Shown here: positions 25,176 through 33,478 of the stretch, one piece after another
How positions within the stretch are numbered: position 1 is the first letter of the stretch
Layout of the letters: each line of letters starts with the position of its first letter
DNA from: Peribacillus huizhouensis
GTDB taxonomy: Bacteria; Bacillota; Bacilli; Bacillales; DSM-1321
Assembly: GCF_014138605.1 (NCBI RefSeq)
Contig: NZ_JACJHX010000001.1
Span: forward strand, 496,001-560,000
Direction: 5' to 3'
DNA length: 64,000 nucleotides
Program-made: the position numbers and the translations under genes
Notes under the pieces: generated by a model
Told to the model about the DNA's origin: nothing
Database searches by the model: none
The model's input: the letters and a program-made list of their open reading frames with translations, nothing else

Positions 25176-27026
25176 CTATGATTCAATGACTTGAATTCCA
25201 TATGTCTTAAACCACACATCGATTTGAGCCAGATGTGCTAAAAGCTGTGGACCGGACATAAGCTGACCAAACCACGGTTCTTTAAACGCTTCCCCTTTAG
25301 TTTCGATCAAGTCGTTAAGCTTTTGTTTCTCAAAAAACTCATGAAGAACCGAGGTCCGATCCTCAAGTATATGCTTTAGCCATGATTGAACTCCATTCGT
25401 GTACACTGGATTATGTGTTTTCGGATAGGGACTTTTTTTACGATATAAGATTTCTTCTGGCAGCAGGCCTTCTAACGCTTTTCGCAAAATTCCTTTTTCC
25501 CGATTTCCTGTCATTTTCATTTCCCATGGGATATTCCAAACATATTCCACTAGACGATGGTCGGCAAATGGCACCCTAACCTCAAGACTTGCCCCCATGC
25601 TCATTCTATCTTTCCGATCAAGCAGCGTAGTCATAAACCATACAATATTCAAGTAAAATAGTTCTCTTCTTTTTGCTTCTTCGCCTGTTTCTCCATATAG
25701 TCTTGGCATTTCTGCTAGCGTCTCCAAGTATTTAGCTTCAGCATATTCTTCTAGCCATAATTTGCTTCGCCAATTTTCTTTTAGCAATGAAACTCGTTCT
25801 GCTGTGGAGCGCATCCATGGAAACCCTGTTCGATTCAAATCTTCACTCCGATGAAACCACGGATATCCCCCAAATATTTCGTCTGCGCATTCGCCCGAAA
25901 GACCTACGGTAAAGTCTTGTTTGATTTCCTTGCAAAACCACAATAGGGAAGAGTCTACATCTGCCATTCCGGGAAAGTCTCTTACTTTGACGGCCTCGGT
26001 TAAATAATCAATTAATGTTTCCTGAGTAATGACTGAATTATGATGGACGGTGTTGAATTGATCTGACATTAGCTTAATCCATTTATCATCAGAATTTGGT
26101 TGAAATTCATTAGATTGAAAAAACTTATCATTACCTTCATAATCAATCGAATACGTATGCAGCCTTCCTTTTCCAGTTTTTTCATAGGAATCCGCAGCGA
26201 TTGCTGTTATTGCACTAGAATCAACACCACCTGATAGGAACGTACATAATGGTACATCTGAAACGAGCTGGCGAGTCACAGCATCGCAAACAAGAAACTT
26301 CACCTTCTCAGATGTTTCTTCAAGCGTATCTTGATGTTCCATACTTTTCACATTCCAATAACGCCATATTCGAAGCCCTTGCTGCGACAGAGTTAATGCA
26401 TGCGCAGGTCTAAGTTCCTTCATGCCGTGAAATACTCCATTACCAGGCGTACGTGATGGTCCTAACCCAAATATTTCGGCCAAACCTTCTCTTGTTACTT
26501 CAGCCTTCACTTCAGGATGCGCTAGAATGGCCTTCAGCTCTGAAGCGAACAAAAAACCGCCATTTTTTTCTGTGTAAAAAAGCGGCTTCACACCTAAACG
26601 ATCTCTCGCAATAAATAATTTTTGCTCGTTCACATCCCAGATAGCAAAGGCAAAGATGCCATTAAAAAAATCTACGCATTTTTCTTTCCATTCTATATAA
26701 GAAGTTAGTAAAACTTCTGTATCAGAATGACCTTTAAAGGAATATCCTTTTAATAGTAGTTCTTTACGAAGATCTTCAGTATTATAAAGTTCACCGTTGT
26801 AGCAAAGGATATAAGAATTACCATCTTTCTCTTTTTCCATTGGCTGTTTGCCACCTTCTGAATCGACGACAGTCAATCGGCGATGACCAAACAACACATG
26901 GGAATCATGCCAAATATTATGTTCATCTGGACCTCTTTTGACCAGTGTATTCGTCATCTGTTCTATAACCATACTTTCCTTGCGCAGATCTCGTTGAAAG
27001 TGAACCCAACCTGTAATACCACACAT
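25176..27026 (-). CDS. asnO: Glutamine-hydrolysing asparagine synthetase, AsnO type
   Basis: Makes asparagine from aspartate, glutamine and ATP. The class II glutaminase domain begins at MCGITGWVHFQ, so Cys2 becomes the nucleophile after Met removal; this fixes the start at 27026, with AAGG nine bases before it, and not the in-frame ATG eight codons upstream. The synthetase domain carries the pyrophosphate loop FLSGGVDSSAI. Length is 616 residues. Position beside yisN and yisL matches sporulation gene asnO of B. subtilis rather than asnB. The gene is flanked by two inverted copies of the long repeat. Confidence 0.88.
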   Translation of the reverse strand: MCGITGWVHFQRDLRKESMVIEQMTNTLVKRGPDEHNIWHDSHVLFGHRRLTVVDSEGGKQPMEKEKDGNSYILCYNGELYNTEDLRKELLLKGYSFKGHSDTEVLLTSYIEWKEKCVDFFNGIFAFAIWDVNEQKLFIARDRLGVKPLFYTEKNGGFLFASELKAILAHPEVKAEVTREGLAEIFGLGPSRTPGNGVFHGMKELRPAHALTLSQQGLRIWRYWNVKSMEHQDTLEETSEKVKFLVCDAVTRQLVSDVPLCTFLSGGVDSSAITAIAADSYEKTGKGRLHTYSIDYEGNDKFFQSNEFQPNSDDKWIKLMSDQFNTVHHNSVITQETLIDYLTEAVKVRDFPGMADVDSSLLWFCKEIKQDFTVGLSGECADEIFGGYPWFHRSEDLNRTGFPWMRSTAERVSLLKENWRSKLWLEEYAEAKYLETLAEMPRLYGETGEEAKRRELFYLNIVWFMTTLLDRKDRMSMGASLEVRVPFADHRLVEYVWNIPWEMKMTGNREKGILRKALEGLLPEEILYRKKSPYPKTHNPVYTNGVQSWLKHILEDRTSVLHEFFEKQKLNDLIETKGEAFKEPWFGQLMSGPQLLAHLAQIDVWFKTYGIQVIES

Positions 27027-27126
27027 AACCTTCATCCTTTCAATCAGCATCGCAAAATTTACTATACAATTCGCCCTATTAGTATTTCTTAGATGTATCC
27101 CGGTTTATAACAGGCTGTAATACCCC

Positions 27127-27366
27127 GATTGGCGAGATACAGTGAAACTTACAGATACGTAGATACGTAATCAGAGATAAAGTTTGCGCCCACGGGATGT
27201 GGGTCACACAGACGTTGCCGAAGAACGAGACGTACTTAGTCTGGTCTGATTCATTAAATCAGGTTCGTAGTGTTGCTTTATCGAAGCATTAGCTGAAGAT
27301 TTAGCGACACAAGAACGGGACTAATCATTAGTGGGAAATCCCCCAACTAGTGGAAGTTTCACTTTA
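27127..27366 (+). repeat. AGTGAAACTT element, long copy C
   Basis: Ends are GATTGGCGAGATACAGTGAAACTT (27127-27150) and AAGTTTCACTTTAT (27354-27367). Stems: CCCACGGGATGTGGG, CAGAC/GTCTG, and GTGTTGCT/AGCGACAC. The core reads GAGACGTACTTAGTCTG and so departs from the usual GGCGTACTTAG. It mirrors copy B across asnO. Confidence 0.85.
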
Positions 27367-27367
27367 T

Positions 27368-27734
27368 CTGCTGATTCCTTATTCAAGCCCTACATTGACA
27401 CATTCTCAAATGAGCCATGCAGCGAGAGTATAAAATAGCCTATGCAAAAGTTGATGAATGGTTATTTGTCCGATAAAGTAAAATTTTTGGTATGTAAAGG
27501 TTATCCTCAAGAAAGATCGCTAATTACGATTAGGATATATAAATTGTCGTACTCCACTGGTGCTTTGAAAGATAATAAATGTCTATCCAGAGTTATTACC
27601 CAATTTTCTTGCTCATTCTATACTTTTCTGTTTCTTCTAATTAAAATTGGGGTAATAAATCTATGCTTTATGGTTTAAAAAAGAGACATTTTGTCTAAAA
27701 AGAAGGGGAGGTAATCCATTTTTGGAGGTAAATT
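27368..27734. other. Intergenic stretch before yisN
   Basis: AT-rich sequence with no ORF that has a convincing ribosome site or composition. An ORF at 27442-27678 lacks any family likeness. The yisN ribosome site (GGAGG) is at its end; I see no clear promoter. Confidence 0.5.
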
Positions 27735-28307
27735 ATGAATGATCAACAACGAATGAACCTAATCAATCATCAACATCGCTCATTTTTAGAAGGAACGGTT
27801 GAGAATATCAATCACCAATGGGTTTTTTTTGATAATGAAACCGACGAAGCTACTTCTTTAGAAGAGTATGCAAATTTAGATATAGATATCTATCGGAGAA
27901 AAAATTGGTACAGAGGAATCATTGAAGAAAACGGCTTTGTGAAAATCTACAACGATATGGTCCATTTATATGACGGAGAAACAGTAAAAATTCGTAAACC
28001 ATTGTTAGGATCATTTGAAAGATTATTGAAAAAAATAGAGACAGAGTCATTCGTCCAGTTTATCACGAGTTTAAATTCATTAGATTTCTCGATTCACGAT
28101 TGCATTTACTGTTATAATCAGCTTGACTTTTCAGAAGGAGCATCCCCAAAAACTGGTGTGAATTTCCTAGTTTTCGACAACGAACTTTCCGTATGCTCTG
28201 TACAGCATCATTTCTTTTATACATCTACTAATCATGACCGTTTTGAATTCACAATAAATACAGGAAAACGGATTATCATTGAAAAAATCAATTCTAAACA
28301 TTCCTAG
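27735..28307 (+). CDS. yisN: YisN / DUF2777 family protein
   Basis: A 190-residue soluble protein beginning MNDQQRMNLINHQHRSFLEG, with an acidic SH3-like first part (VENINHQWVFFDNETDEATSLEEY) and a C-terminal half containing HDCIYCYNQLDF. It resembles the uncharacterised DUF2777 family as I remember it, and its place between asnO and yisL matches yisN in B. subtilis. GGAGG precedes the ATG. A hairpin element ends the unit. Function is unknown. Confidence 0.75.
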   Translation: MNDQQRMNLINHQHRSFLEGTVENINHQWVFFDNETDEATSLEEYANLDIDIYRRKNWYRGIIEENGFVKIYNDMVHLYDGETVKIRKPLLGSFERLLKKIETESFVQFITSLNSLDFSIHDCIYCYNQLDFSEGASPKTGVNFLVFDNELSVCSVQHHFFYTSTNHDRFEFTINTGKRIIIEKINSKHS

Positions 28308-28326
28308 TACTCAACAAAAAATAGCA

Positions 28327-28442
28327 AAGAGGATGCCTCATAAGTAAAGCTTCATACTCACAACTTCTTTACACAGTTTACACGGATTGTGTATCACTCT
28401 ATACTGCAAGTTGAAAGGTTCAGACTTTATGAGACATCCTCT
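28327..28442. repeat. Hairpin element, copy 6
   Basis: AAGAGGATGCCTCATAAGT at the left pairs with ACTTTATGAGACATCCTCTT at the right. Inner pairs are more degraded, with ACACAGTTTACAC/GTGTATC. It lies between convergent yisN and yisL. Confidence 0.7.
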
Positions 28443-28465
28443 TAAATATATTTCATCTTGGATTG

Positions 28466-28816
28466 TTATACACCTTTTGGTAAGATGAAGAATCCATAAT
28501 ATCCAATAATCAAAAAAACTATGACAAATAACGCCCACATTACTCCTGTACTTTTCCCTTTTTTGGTTCTAACTAAAATCATTTCCATTGCGGCGATAAC
28601 AATAAATCCTAAGACCATTTTCAGCCAATAAAAACCAAATGCAGACCCCATCAAAGCTCCACCAGTTAGGATAATAAGGATGTAAAATACCCGATTAATC
28701 ATATGTACGATTTTGAATCCTTTAGTTTTTCCACTATTATGCAGAGCTAGTGCAACGAATAGTAGAATAATAGCGATTACCCAAGTGGTAATATGCGCAT
28801 GTGTTAAGTGTGTCAA
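28466..28816 (-). CDS. yisL: YisL family (DUF1516) membrane protein
   Basis: A 116-residue protein with four hydrophobic segments: about residues 9-27, 43-62, 65-83 and 93-111. It opens MTHLTHAHITTWVIAIILLF, characteristic of YisL/UPF0344. Function is unknown. It lies between yisN and yisK as in B. subtilis and is followed by a convergent hairpin element. Confidence 0.88.
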   Translation of the reverse strand: MTHLTHAHITTWVIAIILLFVALALHNSGKTKGFKIVHMINRVFYILIILTGGALMGSAFGFYWLKMVLGFIVIAAMEMILVRTKKGKSTGVMWALFVIVFLIIGYYGFFILPKGV

Positions 28817-28912
28817 AATATATTGCCCCCCTTAAAAGTTTCTCCTTCATCATATCATAGACAAATATCTAAAAACAAAACTATATTCTCAGCTACAGGA
28901 ATTATTGAACAT

Positions 28913-29806
28913 TTAGTGAACAGTATTTGTAAGTGTTCCAATTCCCTTGACTTTCACCGAAATCTCGTCCCCTTTTTGCAAAAATTTCGGCGGCTTAAAG
29001 CCTTTACCTACTCCAGCAGGTGTCCCTGTGGCGATGATATCACCTGGTTCAAGCGTCATACCTTTTGAAAGAATCGCGATAATTTCTTCAACTGGAAAAA
29101 TAAATTGTTCGGTATTGGATTGCTGTCTGATTTCACCGTTGACTCGGGTTTCAATATCAAGCTGATTAGGATTTTTAATCGCGGACTTCTCTACAATAAC
29201 CGGACCAAGCGGGCATGAACCATCCAAGCTCTTACCAAGTAAATATTGCTTATGATTTACTTGCAGGTCTCTTGCAGTGATATCATTTACAATCGTATAC
29301 CCGAACACATAATTCAGCGCTTCATCCTGTTTTATCCCTTTACCCTTCTTACCAATGACAATAGCAAGTTCACCCTCATAATCGAGTTCGCCTGTTATAT
29401 CTTCGTGACGAGGAATGTTTGCCTCATGACCAATCACAGCCGTGGGCGCTTTTGAAAATACAATAATATGCTCAGGTATATCTGCCTCACTCCCCATCTC
29501 AACAGCATGTTTGGCATAATTCTTACCTACACAAAAGATATTTTTTGCTGGACGCGGAATTGGAGCTTCCCAAACGAAATCATCGGCATAAAATTTTGAT
29601 TTGTTCTCTTGCTTGGATACCCATTGTTCAATTTTCTTTATATTTTGTAAAAAAAACTCACCCTGTGCAATACATTCGAGAAGTGTTGCCGGTATCACTT
29701 CACCCATTTGTATTGCAGCAGCTTGCAGTAGCAATACATTTGTACGGTTCTCTTCTACGAGTACAACTTGACTCTCCCCATTCACTTTTACCGTTCCGAA
29801 TTTCAT
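28913..29806 (-). CDS. yisK: Fumarylacetoacetate hydrolase family protein YisK
   Basis: A 297-residue FAH-fold protein with an N-terminal cap domain and the catalytic core (NIFCVGKNYAKHAVEMG, ELDYEGELAIVIGKKGKGI, SLDGSCPLGP, GDIIATGTPAGVG). The acidic residues in DYEGELA and the region GYTIVNDITARDLQ form the metal site of the family. The B. subtilis protein has oxaloacetate decarboxylase activity and affects the cell envelope; the activity here is inferred. It may share transcription with the DUF418 gene upstream. Confidence 0.88.
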   Translation of the reverse strand: MKFGTVKVNGESQVVLVEENRTNVLLLQAAAIQMGEVIPATLLECIAQGEFFLQNIKKIEQWVSKQENKSKFYADDFVWEAPIPRPAKNIFCVGKNYAKHAVEMGSEADIPEHIIVFSKAPTAVIGHEANIPRHEDITGELDYEGELAIVIGKKGKGIKQDEALNYVFGYTIVNDITARDLQVNHKQYLLGKSLDGSCPLGPVIVEKSAIKNPNQLDIETRVNGEIRQQSNTEQFIFPVEEIIAILSKGMTLEPGDIIATGTPAGVGKGFKPPKFLQKGDEISVKVKGIGTLTNTVH

Positions 29807-29829
29807 AATCAGTATCCCCTTTGCTATGT

Positions 29830-31011
29830 TTACTTTTTCATCATTGGACGAGTACCATAAGTAGCAAATCGCCAGACATATTCAACAGGGCCCATGTAAT
29901 AATGCTTCAACCAAATTGTACTGAGTATGAGCTGTAAAAAGTAAATAACAACAACTAGTACGACTCCTGTTGTAAAAGAAATTTTACCATATAACCCAAA
30001 GCCATACGAATAGAATAATAATGTGCCAATAATAGACTGTAGCAAATAATTGCTCATGGATAATCTACCGACATTGGCTAGTGGTGTTAAAATTTTTGCA
30101 AGGGATTTATTTTGCATGAGTAGTACAAGTGCAGTAATATAAAAAATTGATATCACTGGACCGCCAATCATATCTTGAAGAGATACCGTAAAATAATTGT
30201 AGTCTGCAATGTACGGACTTGCTTTAAGCAAACCGCCGCAAACTAAACAAACAACAGTAATAATCGTTAGTTTTCGCTGATGCTCTCTCGTTCTCTCCAG
30301 CCACTTAAGTTTCGCAAAGCCTGCACCGATCAAAAACAAGGGAAATATTGAGATGATAAGAATGATACTACTTCCTAAATTATTTACCATGTACCACTCC
30401 ACAAAGCGTTGCTGAAAAATCTCCGTAAAAGTACCTGTTTGATACGCTTTAATAGACGCCTGAACCATATCTAAATCAGTTATTATAGCAGCCTCTTCGG
30501 GCATTGTAACGTATACGACCATCATCAATAAGCAGAGCAATAACGCCGGAATGGCGAAGAGAAGAGAACCAACCCATAGGAGAGTTTTCCCGCTCATTTT
30601 ATAAAATAACAGAAATAAAAAACCGATCAGCGCATAATTGATTAGAATATCTCCATGCCAGATGAGAAAGGCATGAATGCAACCAATTATCAAAAGAAAG
30701 AATAATCTTCTAGAAAATACAACTGGAAATGACGTATTTCTGCTTTGGACTCGCTCTGCAAGAATCACAGCGCCAAAACCAAATAAAAACGCAAACATCG
30801 GGTAAAAGCTTGCCTGAGCAAATAAATCAACCATTATGTAGATTGTACGATCTGGGTCATTATTCCACCATTCAATTGGATTTACATGTAAAAAAGGTGA
30901 ATGAAAATCAGGCATATTTACAAGCAAGATCCCCAATATAGCTAGTCCTCTTAAACTATCAATACTTTGAATTCTTTGCCTACCATCACTTATTTGTCTA
31001 TTTTGTTTCAT
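29830..31011 (-). CDS. DUF418 / YeiB-type membrane protein
   Basis: A 393-residue polytopic protein. The start RIQSIDSLRGLAILGILLVNM is the acyltransferase-3-like opening of this family, and the C-terminal part holds the DUF418 domain (GRLSMSNYLLQSIIGTLLFYSYGFG, GPVEYVWRFATYGTRPMMKK). About ten hydrophobic segments are visible. Relatives are uncharacterised; some have been proposed as transporters or acyl-transfer proteins. It ends 23 bases before yisK and is divergent from gerPA. Confidence 0.85.
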   Translation of the reverse strand: MKQNRQISDGRQRIQSIDSLRGLAILGILLVNMPDFHSPFLHVNPIEWWNNDPDRTIYIMVDLFAQASFYPMFAFLFGFGAVILAERVQSRNTSFPVVFSRRLFFLLIIGCIHAFLIWHGDILINYALIGFLFLLFYKMSGKTLLWVGSLLFAIPALLLCLLMMVVYVTMPEEAAIITDLDMVQASIKAYQTGTFTEIFQQRFVEWYMVNNLGSSIILIISIFPLFLIGAGFAKLKWLERTREHQRKLTIITVVCLVCGGLLKASPYIADYNYFTVSLQDMIGGPVISIFYITALVLLMQNKSLAKILTPLANVGRLSMSNYLLQSIIGTLLFYSYGFGLYGKISFTTGVVLVVVIYFLQLILSTIWLKHYYMGPVEYVWRFATYGTRPMMKK

Positions 31012-31151
31012 TCTTTGTATTCAGCTCCCTGTTTTTCTCCTTTTTCTAATATTTTACACTCAATTGTTTAATAACGATATATTTCTTTCAAATTCAGCTC
31101 CATTACTTCTTTCATTAAAGATTTCTAAAGCATTGATTAGGCGATTGAATC

Positions 31152-31178
31152 ACATCGTTGCACAAATTACATAGTATA
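31152..31178 (+). promoter_or_regulatory. SigK-type promoter of the gerP operon
   Basis: CATAGTATA (31170-31178) fits the SigK -10 CATANNNTA exactly, with an AC -35 element 16 bases upstream (31152-31153). gerP is known to be transcribed by SigK in the mother cell, so the match is in line with established biology. Confidence 0.65.
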
Positions 31179-31210
31179 TGGCAGGTAAATTTTTTTAGGA
31201 GGAGTTATTT

Positions 31211-31432
31211 ATGCCGGCCATCGTTGGGGTCGTTCAAGTCATCAGCCTTGGAAGCAGCGGCGTTTTCAATATTGGAGATGTATATAAAGTAATGCCATTT
31301 TCTACTTCGAAAACTTATGCTGGTGCTGGTTCATTCAATACTGGAGATAACATTTCATTATATAACGGAAACAGTACGACAAATACGTATGATCCAGATG
31401 TGACTGATCAACCAATTCTATTCAATATTTAA
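31211..31432 (+). CDS. gerPA: Spore germination protein GerPA
   Basis: A 73-residue coat-associated protein needed for germinants to pass through the spore coat. It starts MPAIVGVVQVISLGSSGVFN, carries the NIGDVYKV block common to GerPA and GerPF, and has a low-complexity Gly/Ser/Asn centre. AGGAGGAG is well placed before the ATG. It is the first gene of the operon behind the SigK-type promoter. Confidence 0.93.
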   Translation: MPAIVGVVQVISLGSSGVFNIGDVYKVMPFSTSKTYAGAGSFNTGDNISLYNGNSTTNTYDPDVTDQPILFNI

Positions 31433-31454
31433 CGTATCAGAGAGGGGAATCTTG

Positions 31455-31682
31455 ATGATTTTTAATATTCAGCAAAACATTCACATTCATAGCATTAAAA
31501 TAACCAGTGTTGGGAATTCCTCTGTTTTTCAAATTGGCAGTGCTGGTATCATTAAACCTCTATCTCAGCTCGCTAATACTGGTGGATATACTGAACCTGC
31601 ACCACAACTAGAGTCAGATTTTTCACTTCCTACCGGACAGCAAGCAGTTATACTTCCACCGACAAAAGTGTCTAGAAATTAG
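31455..31682 (+). CDS. gerPB: Spore germination protein GerPB
   Basis: A 75-residue protein (MIFNIQQNIHIHSIKITSVG at the start) with the SSVFQIGSAGIIKPLS block shared by the small GerP proteins. An in-frame TTG directly before the ATG is rejected because GAGGGG is seven bases from the ATG. It lies 22 bases after gerPA. It acts in the spore coat with the other GerP proteins. Confidence 0.9.
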   Translation: MIFNIQQNIHIHSIKITSVGNSSVFQIGSAGIIKPLSQLANTGGYTEPAPQLESDFSLPTGQQAVILPPTKVSRN

Positions 31683-31752
31683 CCAATATGTTAGTCTTTC
31701 ATAAAACATGTAACTAGTTTCATTTGGCAAAAAAAGCGAGGTGATTGGAACG

Positions 31753-32367
31753 ATGAATGAATTCTACAACTATACTATTCAAATGCAGAAATATCTCTCT
31801 ACTCAAAATAAGCGCATCGAAAACCTCGAGTCCACGGTTCAATCCTTGTTGGAACAGTTGGAACAATTAAAAACAAAACCAACTGTCAATGTTGAACGAA
31901 TTGAATATAAATTTGATCAATTGAAAGTGGAAACACTTGAAGGAACTTTGAACATCGGTTTAAATCCAAATGATCTGAGCAATATTGAAGAGTTAGCTGT
32001 ACCTTCATCGAATCCTTCAACTTTTGAGCCATACATGTTTCCTGCAAGAAATGAACTTATTCACGATATTCACAATCATATTCTTACCAATCTTGATACA
32101 CTGATTAAAGATACTGAAAGTGAACTTGGTTTTAAGGTTGACCCATCATATCATGAATTTATTCAAAATGATCTTGAAAGGCAGCTTCAGCAGAGAATTG
32201 AACAATATTTAGACCAAACATCACCTACTGAACGTTCACCACATCTTCACGAACAGATTAAACAAAAAATTATCGAAAAACTCAATACTGATATTCACAT
32301 CGCAGTTCGAAATTTTATTATTGCGTCAAACAAACAGCCAGGAGGGAATTCAAATCATGGAGTTTAA
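31753..32367 (+). CDS. gerPC: Spore germination protein GerPC
   Basis: The largest GerP protein, 204 residues. It opens with a coiled-coil region (YTIQMQKYLSTQNKRIENLE, then Leu/Glu heptads to about residue 45) and has the VERIEYKFDQLKVETLEGTL block of the family. The in-frame GTG at 31741 is part of the ribosome site (GAGGTG), so the ATG at 31753 is used. The last 11 bases overlap gerPD. Confidence 0.9.
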   Translation: MNEFYNYTIQMQKYLSTQNKRIENLESTVQSLLEQLEQLKTKPTVNVERIEYKFDQLKVETLEGTLNIGLNPNDLSNIEELAVPSSNPSTFEPYMFPARNELIHDIHNHILTNLDTLIKDTESELGFKVDPSYHEFIQNDLERQLQQRIEQYLDQTSPTERSPHLHEQIKQKIIEKLNTDIHIAVRNFIIASNKQPGGNSNHGV

Positions 32368-32539
32368 TATTACCAATGGTGAATTATGCGTTGGGCAAAT
32401 CGACGTCAGTATAGTAGCCAGCTCGTCTTTATTTCTAATCGGAGATGTGCAAACGATCCAACTTGCTTCTGCTTTTGATACACCACCCGAATCATTAATT
32501 ATCGGCACTGCATTCGCCCCTCTAACTCCAAAAGGATGA
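32357..32539 (+). CDS. gerPD: Spore germination protein GerPD
   Basis: A 60-residue protein, MEFNITNGELCVGQIDVSIV at the start, with SLFLIGDVQTIQLASAFDTP as the GerP block. The start is fixed by GGAGGG about ten bases before this ATG; a longer frame beginning at 32321 lies within gerPC. It overlaps the gerPC end and leads with a four-base gap into gerPE. Confidence 0.9.
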   Translation: MEFNITNGELCVGQIDVSIVASSSLFLIGDVQTIQLASAFDTPPESLIIGTAFAPLTPKG

Positions 32540-32543
32540 TAGG

Positions 32544-32954
32544 ATGTTTTCTAGAATTTCAAAGGTCGAGAGAATTAATATCACGATCATTTCATTTAGT
32601 TCATTTTTTCAAATTGGGGATTGTCAATTTATTGATGGAGGGAATGATGTATTAGCCATTCAACGCCGTTCAGACATTTTGCACACCGATGACAAAGATT
32701 TCAACGATTATCCAATATTTCAATCTTATCCTACCTTTTTGCCAATAGTGGAGCCGATGGTTATCAATACGAACCAGCTTCAACCGTTTATCTCTGTAGG
32801 TGCAATTAAGATTAAAGGTATATCTTCTTCATCCGTAGCTAGGATTGGGAATACCGACCACATTAGGATGCGCAACCGAGTGATGCATATTCGCGATATT
32901 TCAAAGAAACTATCAGATGTTAGTACTCCACCTGAAGGAACTATTCAACTCTAA
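32544..32954 (+). CDS. gerPE: Spore germination protein GerPE
   Basis: A 136-residue protein that holds two GerP-like blocks: SSFFQIGDCQFIDG near the N terminus and SSSSVARIGNTDHIRMRNRV near the C terminus, which suggests an internal duplication. AAAGGATG precedes the ATG. It is the last gene of the tightly packed part of the operon; gerPF follows only after 193 bases. Confidence 0.9.
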   Translation: MFSRISKVERINITIISFSSFFQIGDCQFIDGGNDVLAIQRRSDILHTDDKDFNDYPIFQSYPTFLPIVEPMVINTNQLQPFISVGAIKIKGISSSSVARIGNTDHIRMRNRVMHIRDISKKLSDVSTPPEGTIQL

Positions 32955-33147
32955 AACGAAGATCTACAAGTATAACCATTAGAATCCTCACCTGATTACT
33001 TTGATGAACTAAAGACTTAATCCTATTAGCCCGTGGGTGACATTCAGTTTTCTGAATTATTTAAATTTCTATTTAACTAAAAAAAAACAAGTCTATGTGA
33101 TTTTTTCTATTTTTTCATACTAAATTTTTTTTAAAAGGATGATTTTC

Positions 33148-33369
33148 ATGCCAGCTATCGTTGGTCCTGTTCAAGTAACTAGTATTGATGGTGGAGGAAT
33201 TGTTCAATTTGGTGACTCGCTTGCCATTTCTCCGAAAAGCTCATCAAAATCTGTAACAGGTTCTGGTTCTGGTAATACGGGACTCTTTATTTTTAACGCA
33301 AATGGACTAAGTGGAAGTAATATTCTTGATTTGGCTGGTGTTGATCAGCCTATTGCCGGGAATAACTAA
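33148..33369 (+). CDS. gerPF: Spore germination protein GerPF
   Basis: A 73-residue protein, MPAIVGPVQVTSIDGGGIVQ at the start, paralogous to GerPA and of the same length. It has FGDSLAISPKSSSKSVTGSG and a Gly/Ser/Asn-rich middle. An in-frame ATG nine bases upstream is rejected because it abuts the AAAGG ribosome site. The gap to gerPE holds a CATACTAAA sequence (33116-33124) one base off the SigK -10, so gerPF may have its own promoter. A hairpin element follows. Confidence 0.92.
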   Translation: MPAIVGPVQVTSIDGGGIVQFGDSLAISPKSSSKSVTGSGSGNTGLFIFNANGLSGSNILDLAGVDQPIAGNN

Positions 33370-33372
33370 ATT

Positions 33373-33463
33373 AGAAGGGGCGGACCTCGTAGCTACTATA
33401 TACAGTTCTAAATAAGTAAATGCAACATTACTGTGTATAGAGTTCAAGGTCCGACCCCTTTTC
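33373..33463. repeat. Hairpin element, copy 7
   Basis: AGAAGGGGCGGACCT pairs with AGGTCCGACCCCTT apart from one base; inner TATACAGT/ACTGTGTATAG also pairs. It lies between convergent gerPF and addA and ends in TTTT. Confidence 0.8.
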
Positions 33464-33478
33464 CATTCATTCATTAAT

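Noticed and set aside
27442..27678. 78-codon ORF before yisN, considered as a Spo0E-like or small regulator
   Set aside because: No Spo0E motif, no ribosome site and composition like intergenic DNA.
32321..32356. Upstream extension of gerPD
   Set aside because: It lies within gerPC without a ribosome site; the ATG after GGAGGG gives the usual length.
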